This document shows, piece after piece, positions 1 through 8,720 of a stretch of 64,000 nucleotides of DNA. How positions within the stretch are numbered: position 1 is the first letter of the stretch; every line of letters starts with the position of its first letter. The position numbers were made by a program, and so were the translations under genes. This DNA is from Candidatus Binatia bacterium (GTDB lineage Bacteria > Desulfobacterota > Binatia > UBA12015): positions 214,639-278,638 of the forward strand of contig JAQWJE010000043.1 in assembly GCA_029248525.1 (NCBI GenBank), written 5' to 3'. The notes under the pieces are model-generated. The model saw only the letters and a list, made by a program, of their open reading frames with translations, did no database searches and was not told the origin of the DNA.

Positions 1-2
1 CC

Positions 3-1133
3 CTGGTTGACGGCAGGATAACCGGTTCAGGCTGCGGCTCGCCTCTTGGTTGTCACTATATGCGGATCGACCAGAATTTGACCGAAGCGAAATTCCGTTT
101 CGACTTTTCAGCACCTCAGAACATTTACGGAATCGTGATCTGGAATGATCGCAACGAGACCGGGGACGGCGTCGCCGACCTTGCCGTAGAGCTTTATGAC
201 GCCGGTGGTAACCTCCTCAAGACCTTCGCGACGCCGATGGAGGATCTTACAACCGAACATATGATCTATTTCGGGGACCCCGCCCTCACGCCCGGCGAGC
301 CGGGTGCTTTGCAAACTACCCCCAACGTGGCTTACGCCATTTGGCAAATCCGCGGCTTCCACGGAGACCCCGGGCCAGACAACCTCGCTCATCAACTGCG
401 TGAAGTTGGCTATAACCCGGTGCTGACATCTACGAGCGGCTATACAGTCATTGCCGTCGAAGAATCCGCGGTCGTGGCAGACACCCCTGTATATGATGTT
501 TGCACGCACCCATGCCCGTCCAAGATCCGGCTACGGCGCGTCCAGAAGGATTTCTTCTACCTGCGCCTGGGCATGGACCTGCCCGACGGATTCGACCCGG
601 CGACATCGGAATTCAGGGTCACTGTGCAAAGTGACGGGAATCCCGTCTTCGAAGGCACACTATTCGCGGGCGACGTGATCCAGCGAGGCCACAAATGGAG
701 CTTCCGCGATCGCACGGCTCGACGCGGTGCCGGGACCAGAGATGGCATCAGCCTGATGTCCATGACCACAAACCGCGAAGGGATCTGGCGTTGGCAGATG
801 AAGGGATTCGCGGACCTCGCAGCGGCGACCAGTCCGGATATCCAGGTGGAAATCGAGATCGACGGCACGATAAGCTTTGCCCGCACCGCGACCTGGAAGG
901 ACCGCTCGGACGGATACGTATTCGATCTCACGCAGGCACCAGCGCCCGTCGACCTTTGCGAAGGCGTGACTTGTTCGGGCGCCGATCAGTGCAACAACAA
1001 CGGCACATGTGACCCGATGACCGGCACCTGCGGAGCCCCCATCCCCGTGACCGACGGAACCGTTTGTGACGACGCCAACGGATCGACCACGGGTGACCAA
1101 TGCACCAGCGGCATCTGCGCGGGAACACCCTAA
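3..1133 (+). CDS. Partial exported-type protein with Cys-rich C-terminal tail
   Basis: The reading frame is open from base 3, so the gene starts upstream of the window; the first ATG inside it is at 60. The N-terminal half (up to about base 430) has a beta-rich look reminiscent of a discoidin or jelly-roll sheet, but I cannot name a family. A second beta-rich segment follows. The last 60 residues contain eight cysteines in a repeated pattern (CEGVTCSGADQC, then CDPMTGTC, VCDDANGSTTGDQC and CTSGIC), the kind of small disulfide-stabilised tail often found on exported proteins of Myxococcota-like bacteria. Cysteine richness suggests folding outside the cytoplasm; the signal peptide, if any, lies outside the window. 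Function unknown. The next gene begins 77 bases downstream on the same strand. Confidence 0.7.
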   Translation: MVDGRITGSGCGSPLGCHYMRIDQNLTEAKFRFDFSAPQNIYGIVIWNDRNETGDGVADLAVELYDAGGNLLKTFATPMEDLTTEHMIYFGDPALTPGEPGALQTTPNVAYAIWQIRGFHGDPGPDNLAHQLREVGYNPVLTSTSGYTVIAVEESAVVADTPVYDVCTHPCPSKIRLRRVQKDFFYLRLGMDLPDGFDPATSEFRVTVQSDGNPVFEGTLFAGDVIQRGHKWSFRDRTARRGAGTRDGISLMSMTTNREGIWRWQMKGFADLAAATSPDIQVEIEIDGTISFARTATWKDRSDGYVFDLTQAPAPVDLCEGVTCSGADQCNNNGTCDPMTGTCGAPIPVTDGTVCDDANGSTTGDQCTSGICAGTP

Positions 1134-1210
1134 GGCCGACGCCTGAAAAAACCGATCTCGTACCGGCATGCAGGCTATCACCGTCGGCCTGCGGCCGGTA
1201 CCATCGGTGC

Positions 1211-1921
1211 ATGAACTGGAGAAAACTTCTCGGGCCCATTCCGGGAATCATGGTGCTCGCGGTGGCACTCTCACTAACCGCGACAGCAGTCGCTCGTGAG
1301 CCCAAGGCCGCACCAAAGATCCTCGAGACGATTCCCGCGGGCCTGAGGGAGTCCTTCACCAGCATCGTGCGCGCGGCCCCCAAACTTCCCGAGAAGGTTC
1401 TCTCACTGTCGCTGCGGGCTTACGCGGAGGCGAAAAGCAGGGAATTAGTTTCGCGGCCGCGGCTGGCGATCATCGACTATCGCCTACCCTCATCCGACAA
1501 GAGGCTCTGGGTTCTCGACCTCGTGGAGGGAAGCGTTCTTTTCCATGACTGGGTTTCTCACGGTAAGAACTCGGGCGATGCCTACGCAAAAAACTTCTCC
1601 AACACTCCGGAGAGTTTGCAGACGAGCTTGGGCCTGTTTGCGGCAGGAAACACCTACCGCGGCAAACATGGCTACTCGTTGCGCCTGCACGGACTTGAGC
1701 AGGGTATCAACGACAAGGCCTTCGACCGGAGTATCGTCATTCATGGAGCCGACTATGTCAGCCCGCAATTCCTCCAGCGCCACGGCCGGATGGGGCGGAG
1801 CTGGGGCTGCCCCGCTCTGCCCCGGGCAACCTCGAATTCGATCATCGATGCCATCAAGGACGGCGGGGCCCTGGTCGCATTTGCTCCCGAGTGGGAAGCC
1901 CGGAGCCTCTTCCTGCCATGA
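1211..1921 (+). CDS. Murein L,D-transpeptidase catalytic domain family protein (YkuD_2 type)
   Basis: Probable periplasmic cell-wall enzyme that acts on peptidoglycan stem peptides through a catalytic cysteine. The ATG at 1211 gives a classic signal peptide (MNWRKLL followed by a hydrophobic stretch ending around TATAVA); the longer upstream reading frame lacks one. The family pattern is clear: an IIDYRLPSSDKRLWVLD strand, SHGKNSGDAYAKNFSNTPES, then IHGADYVS with His near residue 177 and GRSWGCPAL with the likely nucleophile Cys near residue 199. The length of 236 residues fits the family. It is convergent with a second, sequence-unrelated L,D-transpeptidase, with only four bases between the stop codons. 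Crosslinking versus peptidoglycan-lipoprotein attachment cannot be told from sequence. Confidence 0.9.
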   Translation: MNWRKLLGPIPGIMVLAVALSLTATAVAREPKAAPKILETIPAGLRESFTSIVRAAPKLPEKVLSLSLRAYAEAKSRELVSRPRLAIIDYRLPSSDKRLWVLDLVEGSVLFHDWVSHGKNSGDAYAKNFSNTPESLQTSLGLFAAGNTYRGKHGYSLRLHGLEQGINDKAFDRSIVIHGADYVSPQFLQRHGRMGRSWGCPALPRATSNSIIDAIKDGGALVAFAPEWEARSLFLP

Positions 1922-1925
1922 GGCG

Positions 1926-2654
1926 CTAGAGGCTCTTGTCCAAGGCGGTCGCGGGCTCGAGCGAGAGCGCATCCGGGGAGACAAGGATCGCAGACCCCAG
2001 AGGCACGGTCTGCTCAAACCATTCGGAATCTCCCACCGGAATACGAATACATCCGTGGCTCGCGGGAAAGACAGGAACCGAAGGCTCACCATGCACGGCG
2101 AAGCCGCCCGCGTGAAAGTATACCGGGTTCCAGAGCCGACCGAGATGGCTGCGGTGAATCCCCTCGATATGGCGAAGGAAACTCATGGAACCGGTGGGGG
2201 TGTTGGCGACACTATCTTCTGTGGCATCAGGCGCCCGATAGGTCTTCCCACTGCCGCTGGAGACGGGCAAAATCCTCAAGAGTTGATTTCCCTCATAAAC
2301 GGCAAGCACCTGTCGAGGAATATCGACCTCGGTGTGAATTCCGTCGTGGACCGTATTGGCCTTCGGAATCGACGATGTCGCCAAAGCACTCAGAGTCTCG
2401 GGACCAACGATACCGTCGCGACTCAGGCCATTGACCTTTTGAAAAGCCTCAACCGCGAACCGCAGTGCCTCGCTGCGCTGCCCATCCACAGGGCCCGTAT
2501 AATATCGAAGTTCCAGCAACTCCTGTTGGACGGTTGATATTTCTACGGCAGTCGCCCGCGGAAGCTTTGCGTCAACGACAGAAGGCACCAGACCAAGGGC
2601 CAACGCGGCCACCAGAAAACTTGAACCTAAAAATTTCGTGCGATGCGCCATCAA
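1926..2654 (-). CDS. L,D-transpeptidase with peptidoglycan-binding domain (YkuD)
   Basis: Exported enzyme expected to form or exchange 3-3 crosslinks in peptidoglycan. The start MMAHRTKFLG leads into a signal peptide ending near VVDA (residue 29). Residues about 42-92 form a PG_binding_1 helical repeat (QQELLELRYYTGPVDG, then FQKVNGLSRDGIVG). Residues about 105-230 are the YkuD domain, beginning HTEVDIPRQVLAVYEG and ending in HGEPSVPVFPASHGCIRIP. His200-Gly-Cys202 is the catalytic HGC motif. The length of 242 residues is usual. The gene is tail-to-tail with the YkuD_2-type enzyme at 1211-1921. Two start ATGs are adjacent (2654 and 2651) and I cannot choose between them. Confidence 0.93.
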   Translation of the reverse strand: MMAHRTKFLGSSFLVAALALGLVPSVVDAKLPRATAVEISTVQQELLELRYYTGPVDGQRSEALRFAVEAFQKVNGLSRDGIVGPETLSALATSSIPKANTVHDGIHTEVDIPRQVLAVYEGNQLLRILPVSSGSGKTYRAPDATEDSVANTPTGSMSFLRHIEGIHRSHLGRLWNPVYFHAGGFAVHGEPSVPVFPASHGCIRIPVGDSEWFEQTVPLGSAILVSPDALSLEPATALDKSL

Positions 2655-2814
2655 AATTCCCCCTCTGAAATCGAGCGATCTGCCGAGGTCAAAGGTACCA
2701 AGTTGGACATCAAGGGTCGAGGCTTTCGCAAACCGAGCGCTCTCGCTTCCGGATGGCGATCCCCGATTCCGCCTCGACTTCGAGGATACGGAAGAAATCT
2801 CGCTCAGGACAATT

Positions 2815-3057
2815 TCAAGCGCGGTTGATCATCCCGACGACCCAAAGCAACACGACCGCTCCAACTGTCGCCGAAACCAGCGCCCCGATGAAACCGATCG
2901 CATCCAGCCCGGCCAGGCTGAAGAGAAATCCTCCGACAAAAGCGCCGACAATGCCGACGACCATATCGCCAACCAGACCAAATCCGCCGCCGCGGGTAAG
3001 AACCCCCGCCAACCAACCCGCCAATGCCCCCAAAATCAAGAATGCAATTAAACTCAT
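2815..3057 (-). CDS. GlsB/YeaQ/YmgE family stress-response membrane protein
   Basis: Small inner-membrane protein of the transglycosylase-associated (Transgly_assoc) family, 80 residues, with three Gly/Ala-rich transmembrane stretches: LIAFLILGALAGWLAG, then GLVGDMVVGIVGAFVGGFLF, then IGALVSATVGAVVLLWVVG. The family is linked to general stress responses in several bacteria but its biochemical role is unknown. I chose the ATG at 3057 because a very strong Shine-Dalgarno (GGGAGGGG) lies just upstream, while the longer frame adds an unlikely basic leader. It sits between a sulfotransferase and an L,D-transpeptidase gene, all on the minus strand, with gaps of about 80 and 160 bases. Confidence 0.9.
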   Translation of the reverse strand: MSLIAFLILGALAGWLAGVLTRGGGFGLVGDMVVGIVGAFVGGFLFSLAGLDAIGFIGALVSATVGAVVLLWVVGMINRA

Positions 3058-3138
3058 GAAGCCCCTCCCTGTCCGGGTGCAATTGTAAAGCAAGGCCTTC
3101 CGGGAACGAAACCATGCCCCTGCGCGACCATCGAGGAG

Positions 3139-3816
3139 CTAGAATTCGTAGCCGAAGTATTCGATCTCGCGCTGGTAGCGACGGCGAACAACTTCTCGCA
3201 ATTCCTCGTCGTAGTGTTTTCGATACGAGGGGATAGCCGGATCGAAGTCGGGATCGGTCTTTCTTCGGACCGCGCGATCCGCGGTTCCGAGCCGAACATC
3301 CACGCCCAACCGATCGGTAATCTTGGCAAAGTCCCGGTGCAGTTCTTCAAACCGACCAATGAAATCGACCGCGAGTGGCCCCTCGACAAAATAGAGATGC
3401 CCGAGGTACTCGGGCAGTCGTGAATGGAAAAGACCGCGATTCTTGCGCAGGAGCCATTTCCGGAAAGAAGGCGTGCGATGGCCGTACATTCGTCGCCGCA
3501 GATCGGACCGCACCCGCGTCCAATCCCCGCCCTCGTCGCGCAGCCAGTGGTCCGGGTCCATCTGCATACAGTAGAGCGAAAAGATTTTATCCCATGGATT
3601 CCGCTCGAATGTGAACTTGAAGTAGTTTTGCCAGATGGCATCACCAACGAAATCCCGGATCCGCTCGGAACCGTCGTGTTTCTGCAGGCCCGATGTCCTC
3701 TTCTGGACGACGAGATCGCTATCCCCACAAATTGGCTGCAATTGGTCGGCGATCGCTGTACCCGCCGTTTTGGGGCCATGGATGAAGATGAATTTATGCT
3801 TATGCGATATAATCAT
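3139..3816 (-). CDS. Sulfotransferase family protein
   Basis: Cytosolic-type PAPS-dependent sulfotransferase, 225 residues, expected to move a sulfate group from 3'-phosphoadenosine-5'-phosphosulfate to an acceptor, perhaps a glycan. The N-terminal KFIFIHGPKTAGTAIADQL carries the 5'-phosphosulfate-binding loop (HGPKTAGTA, residues about 14-22). The second family signature is FTFERNPWDKIFSLY, the 3'-phosphate-binding region with the conserved Arg and Ser/Tyr pattern. It most resembles the sulfotransferase family 2 group acting on carbohydrates. There is no membrane anchor. It is a monocistronic-looking minus-strand gene; the acceptor cannot be inferred. A second, unrelated-type sulfotransferase lies at 30,995-32,242. 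Confidence 0.85.
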   Translation of the reverse strand: MIISHKHKFIFIHGPKTAGTAIADQLQPICGDSDLVVQKRTSGLQKHDGSERIRDFVGDAIWQNYFKFTFERNPWDKIFSLYCMQMDPDHWLRDEGGDWTRVRSDLRRRMYGHRTPSFRKWLLRKNRGLFHSRLPEYLGHLYFVEGPLAVDFIGRFEELHRDFAKITDRLGVDVRLGTADRAVRRKTDPDFDPAIPSYRKHYDEELREVVRRRYQREIEYFGYEF

Positions 3817-3905
3817 CGGAATGGGCGGGTCCCGGCCTACAGGTTACCCCACGGCCTGTGCCACCGGCAGTTTCATCGCCAATCACAGCCTTCGCTCGTC
3901 GGGCT

Positions 3906-4967
3906 TCACTCCAGATGGCCAAGGAGGAACGGAACCAACTCCAGCCCTGACGGATCTTCCCGCGCAAAAGTGCCCTCGACATACGTGACATTCTCAAGCC
4001 CCACCGCATCCGCACGATCCATGACGGCAAGCGCGTGCAGGCCCGTATGGAGGAAAACGTTGAGAAGGTCGTCGAAGCCGGTTGCGTAATTTCGGACAAA
4101 AAGCGGCGCGTCTTCGGCATCCATCATGCCCAGCATATCGATACTGGCACGATATTCGGCATTCTCTGGAGTATAGATATCCGCCACCTCGGGAACGCCG
4201 AGAAACGTCAGCATATAGTTGGTTGCGCCCACGGCCGCAGCGACCGTTGGGATATCCGTCCCGCCCAAAGCTTCTGCGAATTGCTCCGTGATCGGCATGA
4301 GGATCGTGTCCCATTTCATCACGTCATAAGTGGACTGCGTGGCCAACGCGCCCGCAGCCAGGATCCGAGTAGACTCCCTCGCGACAGGATTAGCGCTGTC
4401 GGCATCGGCCATATCGTCGCGGGTCGCCATCCACAGACTCGCGCCCGCACCAGCCGAAGCACCGTACATCGCGACTCGTGTCGGATCGAGGTTCAGGATC
4501 GCGAAATTGTAGCGCAAAAATTGCAGCGATTGGGCGGCATCCCGCAAAGATGAAAGCACACCGCCCTGCGCGGCGATCGAGTCGGTTCCTTCGGCTCGGG
4601 ACGGAACGTCCAGAAGAAAGTAGTTTATCGTCGCAAAAGCCACGCAATTATCGAGGAACTCGCGCACATTGCCGGGGTTTCGATGCCCGGCCGACTTGTT
4701 GCCACCGGTAAACCCGCCCCCATGGACGTAAATGACCAAAGCCGTCGGCTCCGAGCACTCCGGTAGGTAGATGTCCAAAAAGTTCCGTTCGCCCTCGCCG
4801 TAGCGAAGGTCCGCTACGAACTTCGCAGCTGTCCCCTCCAAATCAATCGGCGGATCCGAAAATTCCAAATCCAACGCGGGCCTGGCCTCCTTGCTCGAAC
4901 TACTGCCCCCGCATGCAACCATCCCGAGGAAAACAAGGGCCAAACATAATTTCGCTGAACTTCTCAT
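3906..4967 (-). CDS. Lipoprotein alpha/beta hydrolase (esterase/carboxylesterase type)
   Basis: Exported lipid-anchored hydrolase, 353 residues. The N-terminus is a lipoprotein signal ending in LGMVACGGSSSS with the lipidated Cys at residue 19. The oxyanion-hole motif YVHGGGFTGG lies at residues about 80-89, and the nucleophile elbow GASAGA has the catalytic Ser at residue 171. A late HTGLHALA segment is a good candidate for the catalytic His. This arrangement is that of hormone-sensitive-lipase or carboxylesterase-like alpha/beta hydrolases. The substrate is unknown; short acyl esters are plausible. The gene is on the minus strand, 120 bases from htpX and 89 bases from the sulfotransferase gene. 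Confidence 0.85.
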   Translation of the reverse strand: MRSSAKLCLALVFLGMVACGGSSSSKEARPALDLEFSDPPIDLEGTAAKFVADLRYGEGERNFLDIYLPECSEPTALVIYVHGGGFTGGNKSAGHRNPGNVREFLDNCVAFATINYFLLDVPSRAEGTDSIAAQGGVLSSLRDAAQSLQFLRYNFAILNLDPTRVAMYGASAGAGASLWMATRDDMADADSANPVARESTRILAAGALATQSTYDVMKWDTILMPITEQFAEALGGTDIPTVAAAVGATNYMLTFLGVPEVADIYTPENAEYRASIDMLGMMDAEDAPLFVRNYATGFDDLLNVFLHTGLHALAVMDRADAVGLENVTYVEGTFAREDPSGLELVPFLLGHLE

Positions 4968-5087
4968 CTCTTGTCTCCGGGGCTGTACATTCTATTGGCT
5001 TGCAGGGCGAAAGCTTCCGACCTGCGCTCACTTCGATATGATTTCAAGGTTGGCTGCAAGGGAATCCAGCCTGCACCCCCTCGCTTC

Positions 5088-5972
5088 TCAGGATCCTCGC
5101 TGAAGCGCGTCGATCCTTTCGTCCAATGGGGGATGGCTCATGAAAAGAGCTCCGAAACGGGACCGATGCCCCGGCGAGATCCCGAAAGCAGAGAACTGTT
5201 GCGGCATTTCGACCTCCGTATGGGGGTTCTTCAGCGCCTCGAGGGCGGCAATCATCTTGCCGCGGCCGGCCAACTGGGCGCCACCGGAGTCAGCCCGGAA
5301 CTCGCGTTGCCGAGAGAACCACATCACGATGACACTGGCGATCATCCCGAACAGAACTTGCGCGGCCATAACGCTCACAAAATAACCGATACCAAACCCG
5401 CCACGGTCCCGATCGCCGGAAATGGCGCGGTCGATCGCGTATCCGACAACGCGCGCGAGAAAAAAGACGAAGGTATTGAGCACGCCCTGGATCAAGGTCA
5501 AGGTCACCATATCCCCGTTGGCGATATGGCTGATTTCGTGTCCGAGGACGGCTTCGACCTCGTCGCGCCCCATGCCTCGCAGAAGCCCCGTGCTCACCGC
5601 GACGAGTGCCGCATCGCGACGGGCTCCGGTGGCAAAGGCATTCGGTTGAGGGGAATCAAATATCGCGACTTCAGGCATCGCGATCCCCGCCACCTGCGCC
5701 TGATTGCGCACAGTGTCAAAAAGAAATTGCTCTGCGGGGTTCCGTGGCGATTCGATAACCTGCGCCCCCATCATACGCTTTGCCATCCACTTCGACATCA
5801 ACAGCGAAATGAAGGAACCGCCAAATCCGAAGACAGCGGAAATGGCCAGCAGCGATCCCAGGTTCAGTCCGTTTTGCTGCAAATAGGGCTGAAACCCGAG
5901 CAAGCTGACCGCGACGGAAAGTACCAGCATGATGGCGATGTTGGTGGCCACCAAAAGAAAAACTCTTTTCAT
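5088..5972 (-). CDS. htpX: Protease HtpX (M48 membrane zinc metalloprotease)
   Basis: Inner-membrane zinc protease that degrades damaged membrane proteins, working in parallel with FtsH in well-studied bacteria. The length of 294 residues is exactly that of the family. The N-terminus MKRVFLLVATNIAIMLVL is the first of two N-terminal membrane segments (about 5-27 and 38-58). The zinc motif HEISH is at residues 145-149, followed by two further hydrophobic segments and a downstream Glu in REFRADSGGA that should complete the metal site. The C-terminal SHPPLDERIDAL is also characteristic. The start is preceded by a GGAGG-like Shine-Dalgarno. It is divergent from the haem-motif lipoprotein gene at 6161. 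Confidence 0.97.
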   Translation of the reverse strand: MKRVFLLVATNIAIMLVLSVAVSLLGFQPYLQQNGLNLGSLLAISAVFGFGGSFISLLMSKWMAKRMMGAQVIESPRNPAEQFLFDTVRNQAQVAGIAMPEVAIFDSPQPNAFATGARRDAALVAVSTGLLRGMGRDEVEAVLGHEISHIANGDMVTLTLIQGVLNTFVFFLARVVGYAIDRAISGDRDRGGFGIGYFVSVMAAQVLFGMIASVIVMWFSRQREFRADSGGAQLAGRGKMIAALEALKNPHTEVEMPQQFSAFGISPGHRSRFGALFMSHPPLDERIDALQRGS

Positions 5973-6160
5973 TGTTCCCCCTCCGGGGAGGCGCCTCGCT
6001 CCCCCTTGGATGACTCTACCCCCTTGGCCCCGGATCGTGCCAGTCCCACCGGGGAAAATTGCACCAACGGCGCACCATTTCAGGGTCGATCAGCCCCCTA
6101 TCGCGACCGAACGTCCCGTTTTGATAGAGTCGAGAACAAATATGCTGGTAGGGTTCTGTC

Positions 6161-6745
6161 GTGCTGGATTTCACAAAGACCACAACACTCGCCTTGCTCG
6201 CCCTTTTTGCCTTCGCCTGTGGGGGATCAGGCCCACCGCCGGGCCCGGCACCGGTCCCGACACCGACGCCGGTACCAACAGATTTCGTCGCGACGGCCGC
6301 CGATTTTCGGTGTCTCGCCGAGCAACCACGGGTACGCAACCTCCGGATCGCCAATACCCTCGGTTTTCTCGATGAGGCAATTGCATTGGCCGAGAAGCTC
6401 ACCCCCGGAGAGCAATACCCCATTGGAACCATACTCCAGTTGGTTCCCGGAGAGGCCATGGTCAAACGAGGCCCCGACTTCGATCCTGAGAATAACAACT
6501 GGGAGTATTTTGAACTCGCAGTCTCGGAAGCAGGAACAGAAATTCGTGTACGCGGGCGCGACGAAGTCATCAATCAATTCGGAGGTGAGTGCTTCGGTTG
6601 CCATGTGGATGCGAGGGAAACCGATTTCATCTGCGAAAAAACCAACGGGTGCGTTGACATTCCGCTCAGCCAGACCCTGATCGACCTGCTTCAGGAGAAT
6701 GACCCGCGCTGTGGCGATCCGGCAACCGATCCCGACGCTAGCTGA
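6161..6745 (+). CDS. Lipoprotein with a single CxxCH haem motif (cytochrome-like)
   Basis: Predicted lipoprotein of 194 residues starting at GTG 6161. A hydrophobic signal ends in LFAFACGG with Cys20 as lipidation site, followed by a Pro/Thr linker (PPPGPAPVPTPTPVPT). The globular part holds the motif CFGCH at residues 144-148, a covalent c-type haem attachment site. The surrounding pattern (NNNWEYFELAV, then a Gly-rich GGECFGCH close to the C-terminus) resembles cytochrome P460-like proteins, but that assignment is tentative. Two more cysteines follow the haem motif and could form a disulfide. Location is probably the periplasmic or outer surface; an electron-transfer role is an inference. 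Convergent with the P450 gene, separated by a strong hairpin. Confidence 0.75.
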   Translation: MLDFTKTTTLALLALFAFACGGSGPPPGPAPVPTPTPVPTDFVATAADFRCLAEQPRVRNLRIANTLGFLDEAIALAEKLTPGEQYPIGTILQLVPGEAMVKRGPDFDPENNNWEYFELAVSEAGTEIRVRGRDEVINQFGGECFGCHVDARETDFICEKTNGCVDIPLSQTLIDLLQENDPRCGDPATDPDAS

Positions 6746-6768
6746 ATTGGCAGAGGCCATCTGCCGAG

Positions 6769-6796
6769 GCGGACCCGCCCTTGTTGGCGGGTCCGC
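6769..6796. terminator. Strong hairpin between convergent genes (bidirectional terminator)
   Basis: Perfect 11-bp inverted repeat GCGGACCCGCC / GGCGGGTCCGC around a six-base CTTGTT loop, lying in the 66-base gap between the stop of the haem lipoprotein and the stop of the P450. Its position between converging genes suits a bidirectional terminator. There is no long T tract. Confidence 0.7.
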
Positions 6797-6811
6797 GGGC
6801 AAAGCAAGCGC

Positions 6812-8053
6812 CTATGCGGTCTCGGGCGTGAAAACCAGATCCATCTTCTGGAAACTGCGGACCAGAGCCGACGGTGCCATCTCGGGCTCCTCGCCCGCGT
6901 ATTTCATCCCCGGCGTCCGGCGGAGCAACTCACGGAAAGCCACTCGCATTTCCATCCGCGCGAGATTCGCACCCAGGCAAAAATGGTTGCCGATGCCGAA
7001 AGCCAGATTGGTCTTGTTTCGATCAATGATAAATCGATCCGGATCCTCGAAGACCTCGGCGTCCCGATTGGCCGACGGGTAGAGCATCAAAACCTTTTCC
7101 CCCTTGGCAATCTTCTGCCCTCGGATCTCGGTATCGCAAGTGGCTGTGCGAACAAAGGAAATAATCGGGGAGGTCAGACGAAGCATCTCCTCCACAGCAG
7201 GTTTGATCAGGTCAGGGTCCGCTGCCAGTTGCTCCGCAATATGGGGGTTTTCGACCAGGAGCTTCATGCCACCGGACAGACCATTCCGGGTGGTTTCGTT
7301 GCCAGCCACGAGCAGAAGTACACAGAACATGATGAGTTCATCGTTGTTAAGTTGGCGCTGCTCCTCCAGAACGATCACCTCGTCCATCCCGGCGTGATCA
7401 TGATCGACAAGGACGCCTTCATCTTTCGCCGTTACCAGAATACTCATCAAATCGTCTCGGGGATTCGCTCGACGATCCTCGAGGATCCCGGTGCAATATT
7501 GGCCGTATTCCACAAACGCATTCGCGGCTGCTTCCACAACTCCGGGCTCGTGCATATTGCCCTGTGCCAGAATCATGCAATCTGACCATTGGTGAAACTT
7601 GGCACGATCGTCGGGTTGAACGCCGATCATGTCCGCAATGATCAAAAGCGGCAGCGGCACAGCGATATCATGAACAAAATCGCAGCGTCCTGTATGTGCG
7701 ACCCCATCAAGCGCATCTTTGACGATACCCTCGAAGTCCTCTTCCATCTTGCGCACCATTCGAGGGGTAAATCCCTTGTTCACCAAACGCCGAAGCTTCT
7801 GATGGCGGGGTTCGTCCTCATCGATCAGGCCCAGTTTCGCCGGGTTCGAGGGGAGCACGCCTTCACCCGAGCAGAAGGTTTCGTTGTTCTTGGATGCGAA
7901 CATCACGTCCTCGAACCGAGTCAAAATAAAGAGACCGGACTTCTCCGACCAATGGATCGGGTCGTTCTCCCGAAGCCATTGAAGCTGGTCATACATCGGT
8001 TTATCCCAGGTCCAAAAATCGGACTTGCCGTAATCAAAATCAGGGATACTCAT
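6812..8053 (-). CDS. Cytochrome P450
   Basis: Haem-thiolate monooxygenase of about 413 residues, the size of soluble bacterial P450s. The I-helix oxygen-activation motif is LLVAGNETTRN, the K-helix ExxR is EEMLRLTSP, and the haem-binding loop is FGIGNHFCLGANLAR with the thiolate Cys near residue 359. I chose ATG 8053: it has a GAGG Shine-Dalgarno nine bases upstream and begins two bases after the tetR stop, giving MSIPDFDYGK; the longer frame would run into tetR. Coupling to a TetR regulator suggests induction by a small lipophilic compound. The substrate is unknown; ferredoxin partners are not encoded nearby. Confidence 0.95.
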   Translation of the reverse strand: MSIPDFDYGKSDFWTWDKPMYDQLQWLRENDPIHWSEKSGLFILTRFEDVMFASKNNETFCSGEGVLPSNPAKLGLIDEDEPRHQKLRRLVNKGFTPRMVRKMEEDFEGIVKDALDGVAHTGRCDFVHDIAVPLPLLIIADMIGVQPDDRAKFHQWSDCMILAQGNMHEPGVVEAAANAFVEYGQYCTGILEDRRANPRDDLMSILVTAKDEGVLVDHDHAGMDEVIVLEEQRQLNNDELIMFCVLLLVAGNETTRNGLSGGMKLLVENPHIAEQLAADPDLIKPAVEEMLRLTSPIISFVRTATCDTEIRGQKIAKGEKVLMLYPSANRDAEVFEDPDRFIIDRNKTNLAFGIGNHFCLGANLARMEMRVAFRELLRRTPGMKYAGEEPEMAPSALVRSFQKMDLVFTPETA

Positions 8054-8054
8054 C

Positions 8055-8720
8055 TCAAAAAACCTCATGGGCATCGGCCCGGGAATTCGAAACCACACCG
8101 ACTGGACGGATGGCTTCACAAATAAAAGATGCGGCTCGGGGGAGCCGCTCAACAATGGGATAGGATTCGTCGGACAGCCATTGGGTCAAGGTCGCGTGCA
8201 ACGCGCCCAGCACCATCTCGGCCAGAAACTCCGCTTCGAGATCGGCACGAACTTCCTCTCGCTCCTGACCTCGCTCGAGAAGCAAGGCAATCGGTCGTCC
8301 CAGACTGGCCAAATAGGGGGCCGCATCTTCGGGGCGCGAACTCGACCGCAGCATCTCGAGCATGACCTCGCGAGCCAGCTTCTGCTGCTCCGAGATCAGC
8401 GCAGCCGCATGCCGCGCAAGGCCCTCGAGGTGCGCCGCAACATTGGCATCCTCCTGAAGATGGGCCTCGATCAGAAGTTCCACTGACGCAACCACTTGTG
8501 CGGTGATCTCCCCGAGAAGACCGCCCTTGCTCTGGAAATGATTGAAAAAGGTGGCCGGCGCGATATCGGCTGCCTCAGCGATCTCCTCGACGGTCGTGGC
8601 ATCGAAGCCCTTGTCAGCGACCAACTCCAGCGACACGGCCAGCACCCTCTCGCGCAACTCGCGACGCCGGCGCTCGCGACGCCCCGGCGTAATATCACTG
8701 TCAATATTGGGTAAATTCAT
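8055..8720 (-). CDS. TetR/AcrR family transcriptional regulator
   Basis: DNA-binding repressor of 221 residues. The N-terminal helix-turn-helix spans about residues 24-72 with the typical ending ATFFNHFQSKGGLLGEI, and the recognition-helix region IAEAADIAPATFFNHF. The remainder is an all-helical ligand-binding/dimerisation domain. The gene is directly upstream of the P450 (stop TGA at 8057-8055, P450 ATG at 8053), so the two are almost certainly co-transcribed and the regulator probably controls itself and the P450. A secreted protein gene diverges from it at 8935 and could share the control region. Confidence 0.92.
   Translation of the reverse strand: MNLPNIDSDITPGRRERRRRELRERVLAVSLELVADKGFDATTVEEIAEAADIAPATFFNHFQSKGGLLGEITAQVVASVELLIEAHLQEDANVAAHLEGLARHAAALISEQQKLAREVMLEMLRSSSRPEDAAPYLASLGRPIALLLERGQEREEVRADLEAEFLAEMVLGALHATLTQWLSDESYPIVERLPRAASFICEAIRPVGVVSNSRADAHEVF

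Noticed and set aside
4971..6680. Plus-strand frame of about 569 codons opposite htpX
   Set aside because: Antisense to a certain htpX gene and overlapping the haem-motif lipoprotein; the translation has no recognisable domain.
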